64,000 nt of DNA from Zygnema circumcarinatum (taxonomy: Eukaryota; Streptophyta; Zygnematophyceae; Zygnematales; Zygnemataceae): assembly GCA_037447605.1 (NCBI GenBank), contig CM074809.1:1331285-1395284 (forward strand), given 5' to 3'. The notes beneath the pieces were generated by a model. It did no database searches. It was not told the DNA's origin and saw only the letters and a program-made list of their open reading frames with translations. Of this stretch, positions 1 through 12,100 are shown one piece after another (the stretch's first letter is position 1; every line of letters begins with the position of its first letter). A program made the position numbers and the translations under genes.

Positions 1-918
1 GCACACCCGTATGTACGTCAGCCACAAAGAGGGTGGATCTCGCTCAAGGATGTCGGTCAGATCCACTCTTGGATCAACTGTCCGTTTCAAATGCATGAAT
101 TTGATTGAATTCACCAATTCGAACCACTTCCCATGGGCAAATTCGTTTTTTGGCTGTTCCGTACTGTTCGTACTGTCCATACTTTCCATATTTTCCGTTT
201 TGTCCGTACTATCTGTACTAGCCGTTACGGGCTTACGCAAAACTCACCTAATCTCCCCGCTCGTGCCGCCGTAAGAGGCGCTCGCTCTTCTCCCCGTCTT
301 CTTGACTTCGATACGATACGGTGCGGTACGGTACGATATGGGACGGTACGATACGTACGGTACAACATGAACTCTAACATAATACCGCCCGTCTATTCGT
401 AACACGAACCTTATATATGCAAAATTAATATTTTCGCCTCATATTGGCCGGAACCAGGGTGGAAAATATGAGGACCCCCCACTGTACTGTATGGCACCAT
501 CCGTACACTGGCATGACGTCAACATCCCTTGGTCCGACGACGTTCCCGCGCCCTGTCCAGTGTGGCCAGACGCAGTCTCTTATTCCCTGCCCGCGATATC
601 TGCCCGAATTGAAACGTTTTATCTGCCTGCTCGGTCTGGCATCTGCCGGACCTTTCCAGTTTCCCTCACCTTTTTTTTTCTTTCTCTGCCCGCTGCCCGC
701 GGGCAGGCCCAGGCCGCGGTCATTCCAGGAAGGCCCCGCGTCTGACCAAACGTTCCGTTGCCTCCTTCCAACCGACCGCCTCTCCTTTTTCTCGCCCTCT
801 CCCTCCCCCGTTCCCTCTCGTCGTCTCTCTCTCTCTTGGTGCGGGAGGCAGGGATAGAGGAGGAACAGGCGCACGGACTGTGAAAGTAGAAGGGCAGGGA
901 AGGCAGAAAAGAAGCGCT
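1..918. promoter_or_regulatory. Left edge and upstream region of the first VAMP72 gene
   Basis: No credible gene is seen here. Bases 305-363 are a degenerate tract built from TACGG/TACGA steps. A perfect TGACGTCA palindrome (CRE/as-1-like) lies at 514-521 and a 12-bp palindrome TGCCCGCGGGCA at 694-705. Bases 640-840 are pyrimidine-rich, as expected of a 5' leader close to the ATG at 919. The transcription start cannot be placed from sequence alone. Short open frames on both strands look like chance. Confidence 0.45.
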
Positions 919-3281
919 ATGGCGCCGCAGAGCCTGATTTATAGTTTTGTGGCCCGAGGGAAGTCTGTGCTAGCGGAGTATAAATCGTACGAGGGAAATT
1001 TTGATAACGTGGCTGTGCAGTGTTTGGACAGGCTGCCGGCAGACAACAAGAAGGCGTCGTACAATCGGGATGGATTTGCGTTCAACTTTTTGACCGAGAA
1101 CCCTTTCAGTGAGTATTTGCTTCTGTGTCCTCCAGCACTTCTGATGCCCCCTCGCCTGCATCTAGTGCCTTCAATGAATCTTCTAGTCTGCTATTTATAT
1201 ATGGGCTTTGAGACAATAGTGATGTAGTAGAACGAGAAGGTTCAACTGGATCCAGACTTGCAACTCTATATCAACTATAGAGGATTGAGAAAACCTGGCT
1301 GTGTTATGTTTGGTCAATTACATGTTCGTGACGTGTATTGCACAGACTGACTGATCAGCCGCCTGGCACACTGGGCGCCCTCTTGAGAATCGAGCACGCT
1401 GCATGACCTTCTCAAGATCCTCATAAACAGCGTAGTTTGCTGTTGATAGTCAACTCTTACGCGCCTACTCTCAACTCTATGTATCCATTGTGCATCGACC
1501 ACATTTCGGAAACGTCATGTATAGCAATGACAACTAGTTCTTCCTTGATTTTGTTCACGTAGTCACTTGAAGGAATTGCTTGCGTGCTTGCTGTTGGTTC
1601 TGAATAAGCATGCTGGGTGGTTTGAAGCTTGTGGTTGTTCTTTATTTGGTCGAGAAAGTGCTCGTCCCGTCCTGCATCACTGTTTTTTGTTGCTCTTGAT
1701 GTCGACTCTCCTTATCATCGGGTCGATTTTTTTTGAGATTTTCCTTACAGCTGCTGGGTGCTTTTTGCTGAACGACTCTAGGTTTACAAATAGAAATTCT
1801 AGTACTGTTTTTGGCTGGGTCACCGTAGTTCTCATTTTTAAGTGGTGAGCTTTTGCCTGAGATCCCTGCGTTGCTGTGCTGCAAACCTTGTGCGATTGGC
1901 CGATTTCTTGACGGGTGTCTTGGCTACATACTGAACAGCCAGTCCGTTGCCTCTGCAGCTTTTTGTGTTGTGACAGAGGACGGTTTTTCCCGGGCAGTGG
2001 CATTCGCATTTCTCACCCGCATTCGGGAAGATTTTCTTTCTCGATATGGTGGTGGAAAGGCCGAGTCCGCTTTTGAGCATTCCCTTGATCGGCATTACGG
2101 GTACGTGTGTTTCATTTGTGGTTGCGCCAGATCCCGAAGTTTATACCTTTGGAGATGCATTGTGAGAAGTTAGGTACAGTAAATTCTGCTTTAGGTTTGG
2201 CTTTTATTTCTCTTTAAGGCTATTACCCTTAGCTCTTGAACTGACAGTAAAGTCCAGTTATCATTCATTTGTATTCTGCTGCGGAAAGCCATCTTGAACT
2301 GTGAAGTTTCGACTGGGTGCTCAAAATTTAAGTGTCTCAGTTGCACACAGGTTACAACCTCAATATTATGTTGTGGAAAGTGTTATACATTAAGGCGCTT
2401 AGTCAGCTCCTTTGACTTATATCAGTCCTTTGAATTTGGAAGGGATGGATGAGCACTTCCTTAGTTCTGAACGGGCAAACGTTATTAATGTGACTACATA
2501 TTTGTCAATTTGGCAGGCCTAAGTTGAAGGAGGAGATGGAATATTGTGAAAAGAACCCAGGGGAAGTGGAAAAAACCGCTCGTGTGGGAGAGCAGTTGAA
2601 GGAGGTGAAGAGTGTGATGCTGAACAACATTGACGCGGTGAGTTTTGTCGTGAGATTGAATTCGAAGTCTCTGTTATCACGACCCTCTTGTCTGATTGTT
2701 TCTCCTCTGTGGTTTTTTAGGTGTCCATGTAGTCGTTTCACTGGTATGTTTTTGACCCGTTTCTGTACACTGTAACTGAGTGCGTCACGCAGGTGATGAC
2801 TAGAGGCATTCGGCTCGAGACTTTGGCTGACAAGACTGAAGACCTTCGCAATGATGTAAGTACTTTACAATTTTCAGTGAACATAAAAAAGCAATGGATT
2901 GAGGAGTTTCAGATAATGAGTTGATGTGCAGAGCAGCCATGGTCAAGGATTCTTGTCCGCAATAACACTGCTGTGGAGAACATAACGCTGCCATCAACGT
3001 TGGGAGTTACAATGCTACCGTGAGAATTAATGCATGGATGGTTCTTCGTTGATGCGTGCCAGGCCCAGCGCTTCCAAGATACAGGCAGGAGAATCAAGCG
3101 CAAGATGTGGTATGACAATTTGAAGGCCAAGATGGTCGTGATCGCCCTAATAGTGATTCTTGCTCTTGTGATCTGGTTATCCGTGTGCCGAGGCTTCACC
3201 TGTAGCAGCGGCAGCAGCCCGTCGACCACTACGGCATCGCCTCCCCCTCCCACCCTTTCTCCCCCTCCCCCCGCCAAGTGA
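919..3281 (+). CDS. VAMP72: VAMP72-family R-SNARE with Pro-rich lumenal tail
   Basis: Vesicle SNARE that pairs with Q-SNAREs to drive secretory-vesicle fusion at the plasma membrane or endosome. Five exons close in frame (919-1108, 1959-2100, 2517-2637, 2793-2855, 3063-3281; 244 aa). An N-terminal longin domain (residues about 4-115, opening [16 protein letters not shown], with FLTRIREDF and RYGGGKA) is followed by the R-SNARE helix. Its zero-layer Arg sits in [12 protein letters not shown] transmembrane segment covers about 196-213. The chosen ATG directly precedes the longin strand. Family members are about 220 aa and normally stop just after the membrane anchor; this one continues for about 31 residues rich in Ser, Thr and Pro, with two SPPPP blocks. 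Exon phases (1,2,0,0) match the second VAMP72 at 17677. AATAAA at 3375-3380 may be a polyadenylation signal. Confidence 0.93.
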
Positions 3282-4957
3282 TCACACTACCAGTAATTCT
3301 GTTTTCAAGTCTAAATGATTGATGTCTGTGGTAATTTACATCTACTCTTCTGAGGGATTTGGTGTGGATCCTCCAATAAACTACCACTTGGTGCGGAAGA
3401 AAGGCGCTGAGAGACAATCGTCTTCAGTTCCGTTTTGAGCCTGCAGCCATAGTAACTTAAGGAAGTGGTGTTGGCGGTCAAGCGGTCGACTAGTGCAGGA
3501 AGTTGTGAAAGGGTGAGGGTGGGGTACTGCACCATTTTCCTTTTTCCTTTGTAACATTTTCAGTTGTAGTTACACTACTACTAGAGAGGGGGAGAGAACC
3601 ATTACTTTAGAGCAGCCGTGTATGGGATGAGGAAGAAGTCGGGAGGAGATGCAGCAGCTTGTATTGGGAATGTGGCGTTTCGGATGCATGTGGAGGTCCT
3701 CCTCCTCTTCGCTTCATGGCAGCTCCAATTACCATCTGGAAATAAATTTGATTTTGCCTTCACGTTGGAGTCAACCGTCTACCCAACCGGGCTTTCTTGT
3801 AGGTGTGCGGCCTCCCTTGGATTTCTTCACAACCATCACAGTCAGAGCCCAAAGGAAAGCGGGCTTTAAAAAAATAATAACTACTATAGTAGTGGGTTTT
3901 GAAATGTGTTATCGAAGTACGAGGAAGCAAAGCAAACCTTGGCATTTGTCAGAAACCACGAAGAACCATGACTCAATGACTTCCAGCCCTTGATTCACAA
4001 GTTGGGTTCACAGTTCTGACTCACAACTGAGGACTCTTCCAAAAGCTTCAGCAACGACCCCAAAAGTTGCTATCAAGAGGAGCGATGGAAGTGGCCTGCA
4101 TTTGAGGGTGGCAATGTCCAATCATGGCTCGCCACGTTGGACATAACACTTACGTGGCAGCCCTAGATTGGTCGATTCCATCCTCCCACGTCAATGGAGG
4201 CAAGTCAAAGGCGTTGAGCGAGCAGCCCTTTCCATGGAGCGCGTATCGAGAAGGAATCCCGATATATCCCAAAAACATTCCTGTGCCGTATATCGATAGG
4301 TATTGTATAGATATCGTCACTGGCGATATACCACACGATATCTCCTGCAAGCAGGGCAGCGACAGCCATGGCTTCCCTTTGCTCGCCATCCAACTTCCAT
4401 CGCTTCCCCGTCGACGCTATGCCCACGGTCAGTGTTTGCAGCTATGGACAGGGATTAGGTCGCAAGGTATTGGCTGAATAATTTTCAGTGGACTCTCTTT
4501 GCATAAGTGAGGTGTGTAGGGCACACAAGGCGTTCCTGCAGATGCAGACGTTCGTGCAGATAATTGGAAGCGCTTTTGAATGAATGCCTTGTTGTAGAGA
4601 TGGTTAGAAGACACTGCAGCATTTTCAAAGCGAGTATATGTATGGCCTATTTTGCACTACACTCCCTAATTCAACGTATTTTACGTTGAATGCTAAAAAG
4701 GATGAATGCTTGCTTCTGCCAGCGCTATTAGAGGGCGGAAACCATACTCCATAGTTTTGGGCATGTAAAATGTGCTACCACATATCGTGCATTCCTAAAT
4801 ACTGCATGCATTTACTCGTCTCTTCGTTCAATTTGACAAAAAAATATTAAAGAGCGCAAATAATACATGTGAAGTTCAGACTTTGTGTCGACAGGAAAGC
4901 AGAGATGGAAATGCCTGACCTTCCAGTTCGACCTCTTTGAGAGTGTGTAAGGAGGTT
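3282..4957. other. Intergenic region between VAMP72 and MOC1
   Basis: About 1.7 kb with no supportable gene; the open frames are short and show no family resemblance. Between 4260 and 4344 there are five CGATAT or ATATCG steps in 85 bp. A G-box-like TACGTGGC occurs near 4150. These lie about 600-800 bp upstream of MOC1 and may be promoter elements, which is inference. Confidence 0.4.
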
Positions 4958-7883
4958 ATGCTAATGCTGCCCTGCATGGCCGCGTTTCAGGCGTTTGGAT
5001 GCATGAGCCCAATTCGGCATACAGTGCTGCAACTAGCAAAGCCTCTGCCCAAAGATCTTGAATTGGCGCACTTCCATCATCTCCTTCCAAACAATCTCCA
5101 ACCAAAATCGCTTTGTTTGCAACCCTTCTGTTCCCTCAGTTTAGCATCCCGTTCATCACCAGGAAACCTTAGCAAGGCAAACCCGTTCGATAGAGGCTCA
5201 CACTGTAAGGTGCTGCCAACGTACACGACGTACTTCTGTAGCTCAAGGCTGGTCGGTGGCCATGGGCAGCGTCCAAACTTATCATGCTCTTCAGTTTATG
5301 AGTTGTACCGGAATCATCATGCCCCAAAACATAGCTTAAGTACCGCCGTCCAAGCCTTCGTGGGGAAGTCAACTTCAATTTTTCAAGAAAGTCGTCCTTT
5401 ATGTATACAAAATTTGAGATTCAACTTTAGACGGTCCCTTCGCAATGACCTTGGTAAGTTCTACAACACTGCGTTCAACGAATGCAGATGCAAACCTATA
5501 AGCTCTATACAGTTTAGAATAATTAGAGTCGTTTTTTTGAAGGGCATTGTCCACGGGTGAGCACAAGTGGTTAACTATAAGTCTTGTGAATTCACGCTTG
5601 GTTACGGGTCACGATTGAAGCTGTTGAAGCTGTCGCTTCACATAATTGATGTACAGCTGATTATGTCTTCCATGTCACTTTCCGTCCGCAGGTCCCGTTG
5701 TATGTCTATTGAAGGCAAAAACAAGGACTACTAAGGCGACCCGGAAAACAATAGTGATAGAGGAAAATGAATCTGAATCTGCATCAGCCATTGATGTGCT
5801 ACAAGCGGGAGAGGAAGACGTGGAACAATCTGATGGGTTTTTCGCTGCATTCGAGATGGCAGAGTTAACTGCTGATACTATTCCTTTAGCAGAAAGTGAA
5901 ACTCCATTAACGGATGCACCTTTGGTGATTGGAATCGACCCCGACTTGAATGGGGCTCTTGCCGTTTTAAGACCGAATAGCATGGGGACTCTTGCAGAGG
6001 TGACAACTTGGCACGACATAAATTACCTGTCGGTCTCCAAAGTTTTGAAGCAGACTAAAACTACTATTGCTCCTTATCCCTGTTTTTGTAGGTGGTGGAT
6101 GTGCCTTGCATTACAGTGAAGGTTGGGAAGACCATGCGACGGCGGCATGATGCCGTTTCAATAGCAGGAATTTTGCGCCAGCTTGAGCCTCCAACAGGTG
6201 CGTCTGGTTTTCATTTCCGGAAGTGTGCTCCGTCTATCCAGTTGCTTTGTTTTCAAATCGACACAAGGAACTTTGTGGAAGCAGATGCACATGTGAAGCA
6301 GTGACACTTGTAATGGAGGAGAAAAGAATTTCCCTACGAACTTGTTTGGTCGGTCTGTGTGAAGGTGAATGTCATTTGCATTGTTTGCGTTGTGAGATTG
6401 GAATGTCGTTTCGAATGCTGTTGTGAAGAATCACTGCAAAACTGCTCTTTTCTTGCTGTTTTTCAATGCGCAGCATCTGTTTTTTATGACGCAGGCAGTA
6501 TGGCATATCTTGAGCAGCCTACTCCCTTCCCCAAAGACGGAAAGCAGGTGTGAGTCTTTCCATCTCTTAAAACTAAGCAATTCTTCAGAGAAGCATTGTG
6601 TCTGGACTATGACGCAACAGCGCCAGATTTTAGTGGGTTTGCTCACATAACGTGCCTTGGACTGCAATGGGGACGTTTCTTCACATTCAGGGCTTCACAT
6701 TACCTTCAAAACATTTTGCATTTTAAAGTAAAGGACGTTTAGAAGTGTGAAATCAATAGTTGTGTGCCAAAAGCTAAAGGAGCCTTTAACTGCCAGCAGA
6801 TTGGACCCCCCATGTGATGACCTATCTTCAAACGAGAGCCTTTTTACATGAGTGGATTCAGCTATTTCACATAAAAACGCTTCAGATTGGAACGAAAACA
6901 ATAGATTGCAGTACATGAAACGGTTGCCATGCTCCCTGAATGTATCAAGTTCACAGATAGGTTAGGCTTCTCCTATTGATCGTTGAGGTAGAGTTTCTGA
7001 CCACTTCATAGAAGACTCCTTCAAGAAACACAGCCTGATATTACTCTTTGTTGAGGGGGATTCTTTCTGCAGGGATGGTACAGCTCAGGATTTGGATATG
7101 GCGTGTGGATCGGCATACTCGCAACTCTTGGCTTTTCCATCGTGCCAGTGCCGGCGGCGACCTGGAAGAGAGCTTTGGGCTTGACCGGCTGTCTATCTCC
7201 GAAGGTAAGTGGCTCTTCAAACTGCTCTTTTCCACTGCCCGCCTTTTCGTGTTCTGATGCCGACCTAAGTGCCTGCCCTACTGCTCCTGTTCAATATTTC
7301 GCCTTCGTGGTGGGAGCAGAAAGCTGCCTATACCGGACCACCATTCCATTCTTTTGGGCAGCGTTTGTTTCTGGTTGACAGGACGAAAGCAGAATACTGG
7401 CAGCATCGATTTTTCCCTCGGTGGCTTCAAAGCTCAAGCGCAAGAAGGATCATGGTGAAGTCCCCTTTCAACCTGTGGCGACTTAGTTTCTATCATGTAA
7501 AGCCAATTGGCAGCCGAATGAGTCCGGCTGTTCTGGAGATAGCAATAGTCGTGGAGCTTGCTCTTGTGAAATTTATACGGAGTTGCTTCTCGTGAGATGC
7601 AGCACGGCCACTTTGCTTCTGTGTCTGGAGATGTGTGCTTGGAAGGGCCAGTCAGTCAGTCATTGTCAGAGGTTTGGTCCATGCCCGTAGTCAAGAGTGC
7701 TGCCTTAGTCAGCACATGCCGGTCCTGTACCCGCCCGTCCGCTAACAGAGCGGCGTGGGGTTGCCCGGGCGGTCTCGGTCCGGCGGTGCAGGCAGGGCGG
7801 AGGCCCTCCTCATCGCGGCGTGGGGCCGCGGCGTGCGCAACAACTGCGCGCTGGACGAGGACCGCACTCGGCCGCTCCGCTGA
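4958..7883 (+). CDS. MOC1: Chloroplast Holliday-junction resolvase MOC1
   Basis: RuvC-like RNase H-fold endonuclease that cuts four-way junctions to separate plastid nucleoids. Seven exons close in frame: 4958-5453, 5692-5999, 6092-6197, 6474-6547, 7073-7204, 7382-7454, 7792-7883 (426 aa). Conserved blocks in order: [13 protein letters not shown] (residues 246-258, first catalytic Asp), [32 protein letters not shown] (catalytic Glu), [14 protein letters not shown], and [16 protein letters not shown] with the last acidic cluster. The first 240 residues are Ser/Leu-rich, then acidic; they presumably hold a transit peptide. Land-plant and Chlamydomonas proteins are about 280 aa, so this N-terminus is long. 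The start is uncertain: ATGs at 4958 and 4976 share the frame. A stop follows soon after the last catalytic motif, in CTT-repeat DNA. Confidence 0.93.
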
Positions 7884-7889
7884 CCCGCC

Positions 7890-7990
7890 GCCGCTGCTTC
7901 TTCTTCTTCTTCTTCTTCTTCTGCATGCACGCATGCATGCATGTGCATGCATGTGCATGGATGGATGGATGGATGGATGGATGGATGGAC
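7890..7990. repeat. Microsatellites (CTT)n, (GCAT)n and (GGAT)n
   Basis: Directly after the MOC1 stop codon come about nine CTT/TTC units (to 7921), then GCAT/GTGCAT alternations, then about eight GGAT units ending near 7989. Simple-sequence DNA, probably in the MOC1 3' untranslated region. Confidence 0.9.
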
Positions 7991-9149
7991 GTGGCCGGGC
8001 GAGCCCATCATTCTGCTGTCGCCTGCAGGCGATGCTTTGAATGGCTGCCGTATTTTATCTTTTAAGTCTTATCTTTACTTTTGGTGCCGTCTTTTTATGA
8101 GCTCAGAATGAGACCTCCCTCCTCCATCATCTGTAAGTCGCGGTGACCCGTCCTTGAATCCTAGTGGTTTTTGAATCCCAGCCTTGAAGGAGAACGGATT
8201 CAGTGAAGGGTAACGCAACGCTGCTGTCCAACTTAAAGAAAAGCCTGTCCAGTTCCAGCAGCTGTTGAACGTTACTCTCTATGTGAATACCAACAAGTCT
8301 TCATGCAGTTCCGTTCCCCTTAACTTTTAACGGCGCATGTAAACCTGTCGCCCAGGGCGGCTATCGACCAATAGATCTGGCGAGAGAAACCCAGTGGCCG
8401 CCGAAAAACCAGCTCGAAAAAATAAAAACAAAAATCGAGGCGGTATTCGAACCGACCTTTCAAATCTTCATTCAATTTCCGCTCCCACTTCCAACGACCA
8501 AAAAAGTGCCAGGCTGGGAAATCCTCTCATCTGCCCAGCTGGCGCCGCCACGTGTCACAATCGACGGTCGTCCCACGTCCCGGAGATCCGCCCTCCTCCG
8601 CCACCGCGCGCTGATTGGTCCGTAGGCCGCCAAAAATTTGATTTTCTTCCGCGACCCGCGGGCTGACGTCACGCCAAACTTGCTCCCAATCTCCGCCGCG
8701 ATTTCTGCTGCCAGCCACTTTTCGTACGGGTAGCCCATCCGTACCCTACGGTGTCGTGTTCTCCGTACATGTCCGTACGCATCCGTCTGGAGACATTGGA
8801 GCGCCCCCGGCCTCGGCGACCTCACTGACGCTTTTGCTCCCTCTCCGTCTGTGCCTGTCCCTCTCCTTCTCTCTCTCCCTCGCCCTCTACGGCTCGCCGG
8901 CCTCTCTCGCCCTCCCTCCCTCTTCCCTCCGTGCAGGGCTGCACCTGCTCAGGGATCTTCATGAGAGGCAAGAGTTTCGAAAGGAGCGAGCTGGTAGCAT
9001 TCAGGAGCTTATGGATTCAGCCTAGCTGCTCGGTGTCGTGCTAGCAGCAGTGGGAGGTACCGGGGAGGTAGCCGGGAAGCGAGTAGGTGTGAAGGTCTGC
9101 GGAGGTTTGGGAAAGGGGAATGTTGTTTTAGGAAGGTGGTTATAATACA
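7991..9149. promoter_or_regulatory. Upstream region of the SGP-motif membrane protein gene
   Basis: No gene is seen. A CACGTG G-box lies at 8549-8554 and a TGACGTCA palindrome at 8664-8671. A TACGG/CCGTAC cluster at 8725-8785 resembles those near 305 and 20820. Bases 8830-8935 are CT-rich, resembling a leader, about 215-320 bp before the ATG at 9150. Confidence 0.45.
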
Positions 9150-12100
9150 ATGTCTGTACGGAATAGATGGAGAAGAAGCGGAAGCAGCAAGAGGAGGAGT
9201 TGGAAATGTGTTCAAGGAATCCTTAGTATAGTGCTCCTGCTGCACCTCCCTTTGTTTAGCAAAAATCAAGGGCGAGTTGCCGCTCAGAATGCACCTATAG
9301 CGCCGGCATTGGCACCATTGCCCTCGTCTTCCCCTCCGCCAACTGGTCCTCCACCTCCGCCGACCCAAATTACTAATGGAGTAGAAGTGACATCTACTAT
9401 TCGCTTTTCAGGGGCCAATCTGACTGCGCTTACTGAATCTGCTACTAAGTATACAGAGTTACAGGTGAGCTTTCGTCTGAGTTCATATGTACGACTAAGG
9501 GTTGTCCTGTGTTTGCATTGTCTGTGTAATAGTGAGCGTCGTGAGTTTGGATATCTTCTTTCGGTCTGAAAATGATGAAGGGTGTACCGAGCCTTTTTTG
9601 CAGACAAATTTTAAAGACAGACTTATTTTATCTGCGCAAAGCACAGGCTACACTGGCCAGTTGCAGGTGTGTTCGCGTGCCCAACATTACTGTGAAGAGT
9701 TTTACCGTCTATATTCCCAGGCCTTAAATCCAGTTAGTCTTGGGGAAGGCTTGTACAGGACTGGTCCTTATCAGGCCTAAACCTGCCAAGGAGAATTGAG
9801 AGGTGTATTTAGCTCCCCCTGATTTTGCGAGCTGCATCTCCCACATTTCGGACATTCCCTGCATTAGTTATCTAGTGTATGGGTTTCAAAACGATGAGCC
9901 AGCACGCGTTTGGAAGGCGCTTGCTTTGTTGGTCCATCTTTAAGTTGGAACGCTACCATCTGCCGCAACCCTAGCGCGGTACTTCGTGATCGACCTTTGG
10001 AACATTGACAGAGTCGTTTGCATTACAGAGAAAAAGTTTCGAAGTTCCTTTTCGGGCACCGTTGCGGTTTGTGCAGGCTGCAACCGTATTAATGACTTCC
10101 TTGTGTTCGTGCTAATGCAGGTTCGCATAGATGCCATAAAGACAGGGGGCCTGACAGTTGACTCGACAACATGGTTCATGCAAGCCACCACTTTTGACCA
10201 GCCACAAGTATTTGCTGACATTTTAATGTGCGTCCTGTGACTTAATCCATTCTGTCCTATGGTCAAGTACTGCCAGCCTTGGTTGCACCTGCTCTACTGC
10301 GTTTCTCATTTGGCTTGTCGCTTTCTCATTTCTGAGGTGCACATGGAAAACCCACTGCTTGGCATTTTAGCAAGGCTGCGCAGTTGCTTACAAAGATGAG
10401 CCTTGTTTAGCTTGTTCAAGAAGAGGTCCAATCTTCGCGCACCATTTTTCTACCTATTTCAGTAAAGCACCGTTAATTCAAAGCAGGGGCAATGACATTC
10501 TGCATGAATTGATTGGAATCTCTTTTTTGCAGAAAAAATGTGGCAGTGGTTTTTGCCAGCAGTTCGTATTTTATCGGTTTACCTTCAGGTCAAATCACTT
10601 CATCTAATGTGACCGTAGCCCCCGCAGCTTCTACTGGATCAACATCAAGTTCTGGCGGGGTATCGCTGGTCGTATGGGTGGTGGTGGGTCTTGGAGCCGC
10701 ACTAGTTTTCGCAGTAATCTGCATTCTCTTCATTCGTTACAGTGTGTTTCTCTCTCCTCCTCTGCTCATTTTTCTGTTCGCGATGATTCATGTGTTTTTT
10801 ACAAATGAGACATCCCTGTTCATAATCGTCCAGACTAAGAATTGAGGCTCAGTGTGTAGAGTCTGTGAATGGATTCGTTGTTTTTGAAACTTGTCTGGTT
10901 CAGCTTAGGCGCGTGAATAGAGCGTCTGTAACTGATGAAGGGATACATTTTCTGAGTGCCAATGCGCGGTGGCATGCTCAAGAAATGAGGTTGCTGAAGT
11001 GTTTTCTTTTCATGGTATTGCAGGCCTTCGCAAAGAGGATGACTTTATCCACACGCCGTAAGATTTCGTTTTCCTTTTCTCTGCTCCTCCCCTAGCCTTG
11101 TTTCAGATTCAGGCAAAAAGGAACTTGAAAATGAAACAGGCAGTCTCACAGTTCCCAAATTAGGCTGTGAATCGTAACCTTGCAAAGTTGCAAAGCTTTG
11201 ACTTAGCTGAAGACACATAATGCTTGAAAATTGCCCGTCCGTGTCGCCCTTTCGCGCAGATACATCTTTACTAAGGACGGAGAGTTCAAATTCATTTCAC
11301 TGAAAACAAATTTGGGGGATGGTGGCCATTGTCTGAAATTGGCATTTAAGCAAACCTCTGGAATCATGCTAAGAAAATATTTAATTGAATGACATATGTT
11401 TTCTAGTCTCTATTAAACAAAAATTGAACTAGGGAATTTACTTCCAATATTCCTTTTGTCTACACAGAACTTTTTGTTTGAAGTCTAAGTGAATCTTCCG
11501 GCTTCGAAATGGCAGAGGACCTGCTGCCTTTGGGCAGGCAGACTTTTTTCTTGCTGGAATTTCTCACGCACAGAAGTTTGCCGTTTGCCTTCCATTTTTC
11601 CCCTTTTGATGATCCTTAGGAGGGTTAGAGAGATTTGAGGGAATCCTGATTTCACCGTCCTTTGTTCAACCAAGTACCGCGGTCTTGCTGAAGCACTGAA
11701 TCGAAAACATTGTCTCAAAGATCAGGTTCACTATAGAGTATGGTTGTAGCCTTGCTACAGACCATTGGCCTCTCCATACGTGTCAAGTCAGATGTCCTTT
11801 GAGCTCGAATAGAGACCGAAATGGCTAGTGGGCTCGTTTGATTTGCGACATGTGGGACTTGATATCATTACTTGATTTTCTTCCTCCAGACATATTTGTA
11901 GCTTGGTATGGAACCACACAGGCATTGAGTCTATTAGTGTTTGCTGATTTGGTGGCCGCAGAATGGTCGAGGATGGAGATGATATGATTGACTATGATCC
12001 GGAGGAAGCGTATGCCCAGGTATGAAGAATGATCCACTTGGAAGAATCCCCTTTCTGGCTACTCCTACAGAAATCCATTCGTGTGCGCTAGTTCCATTAA

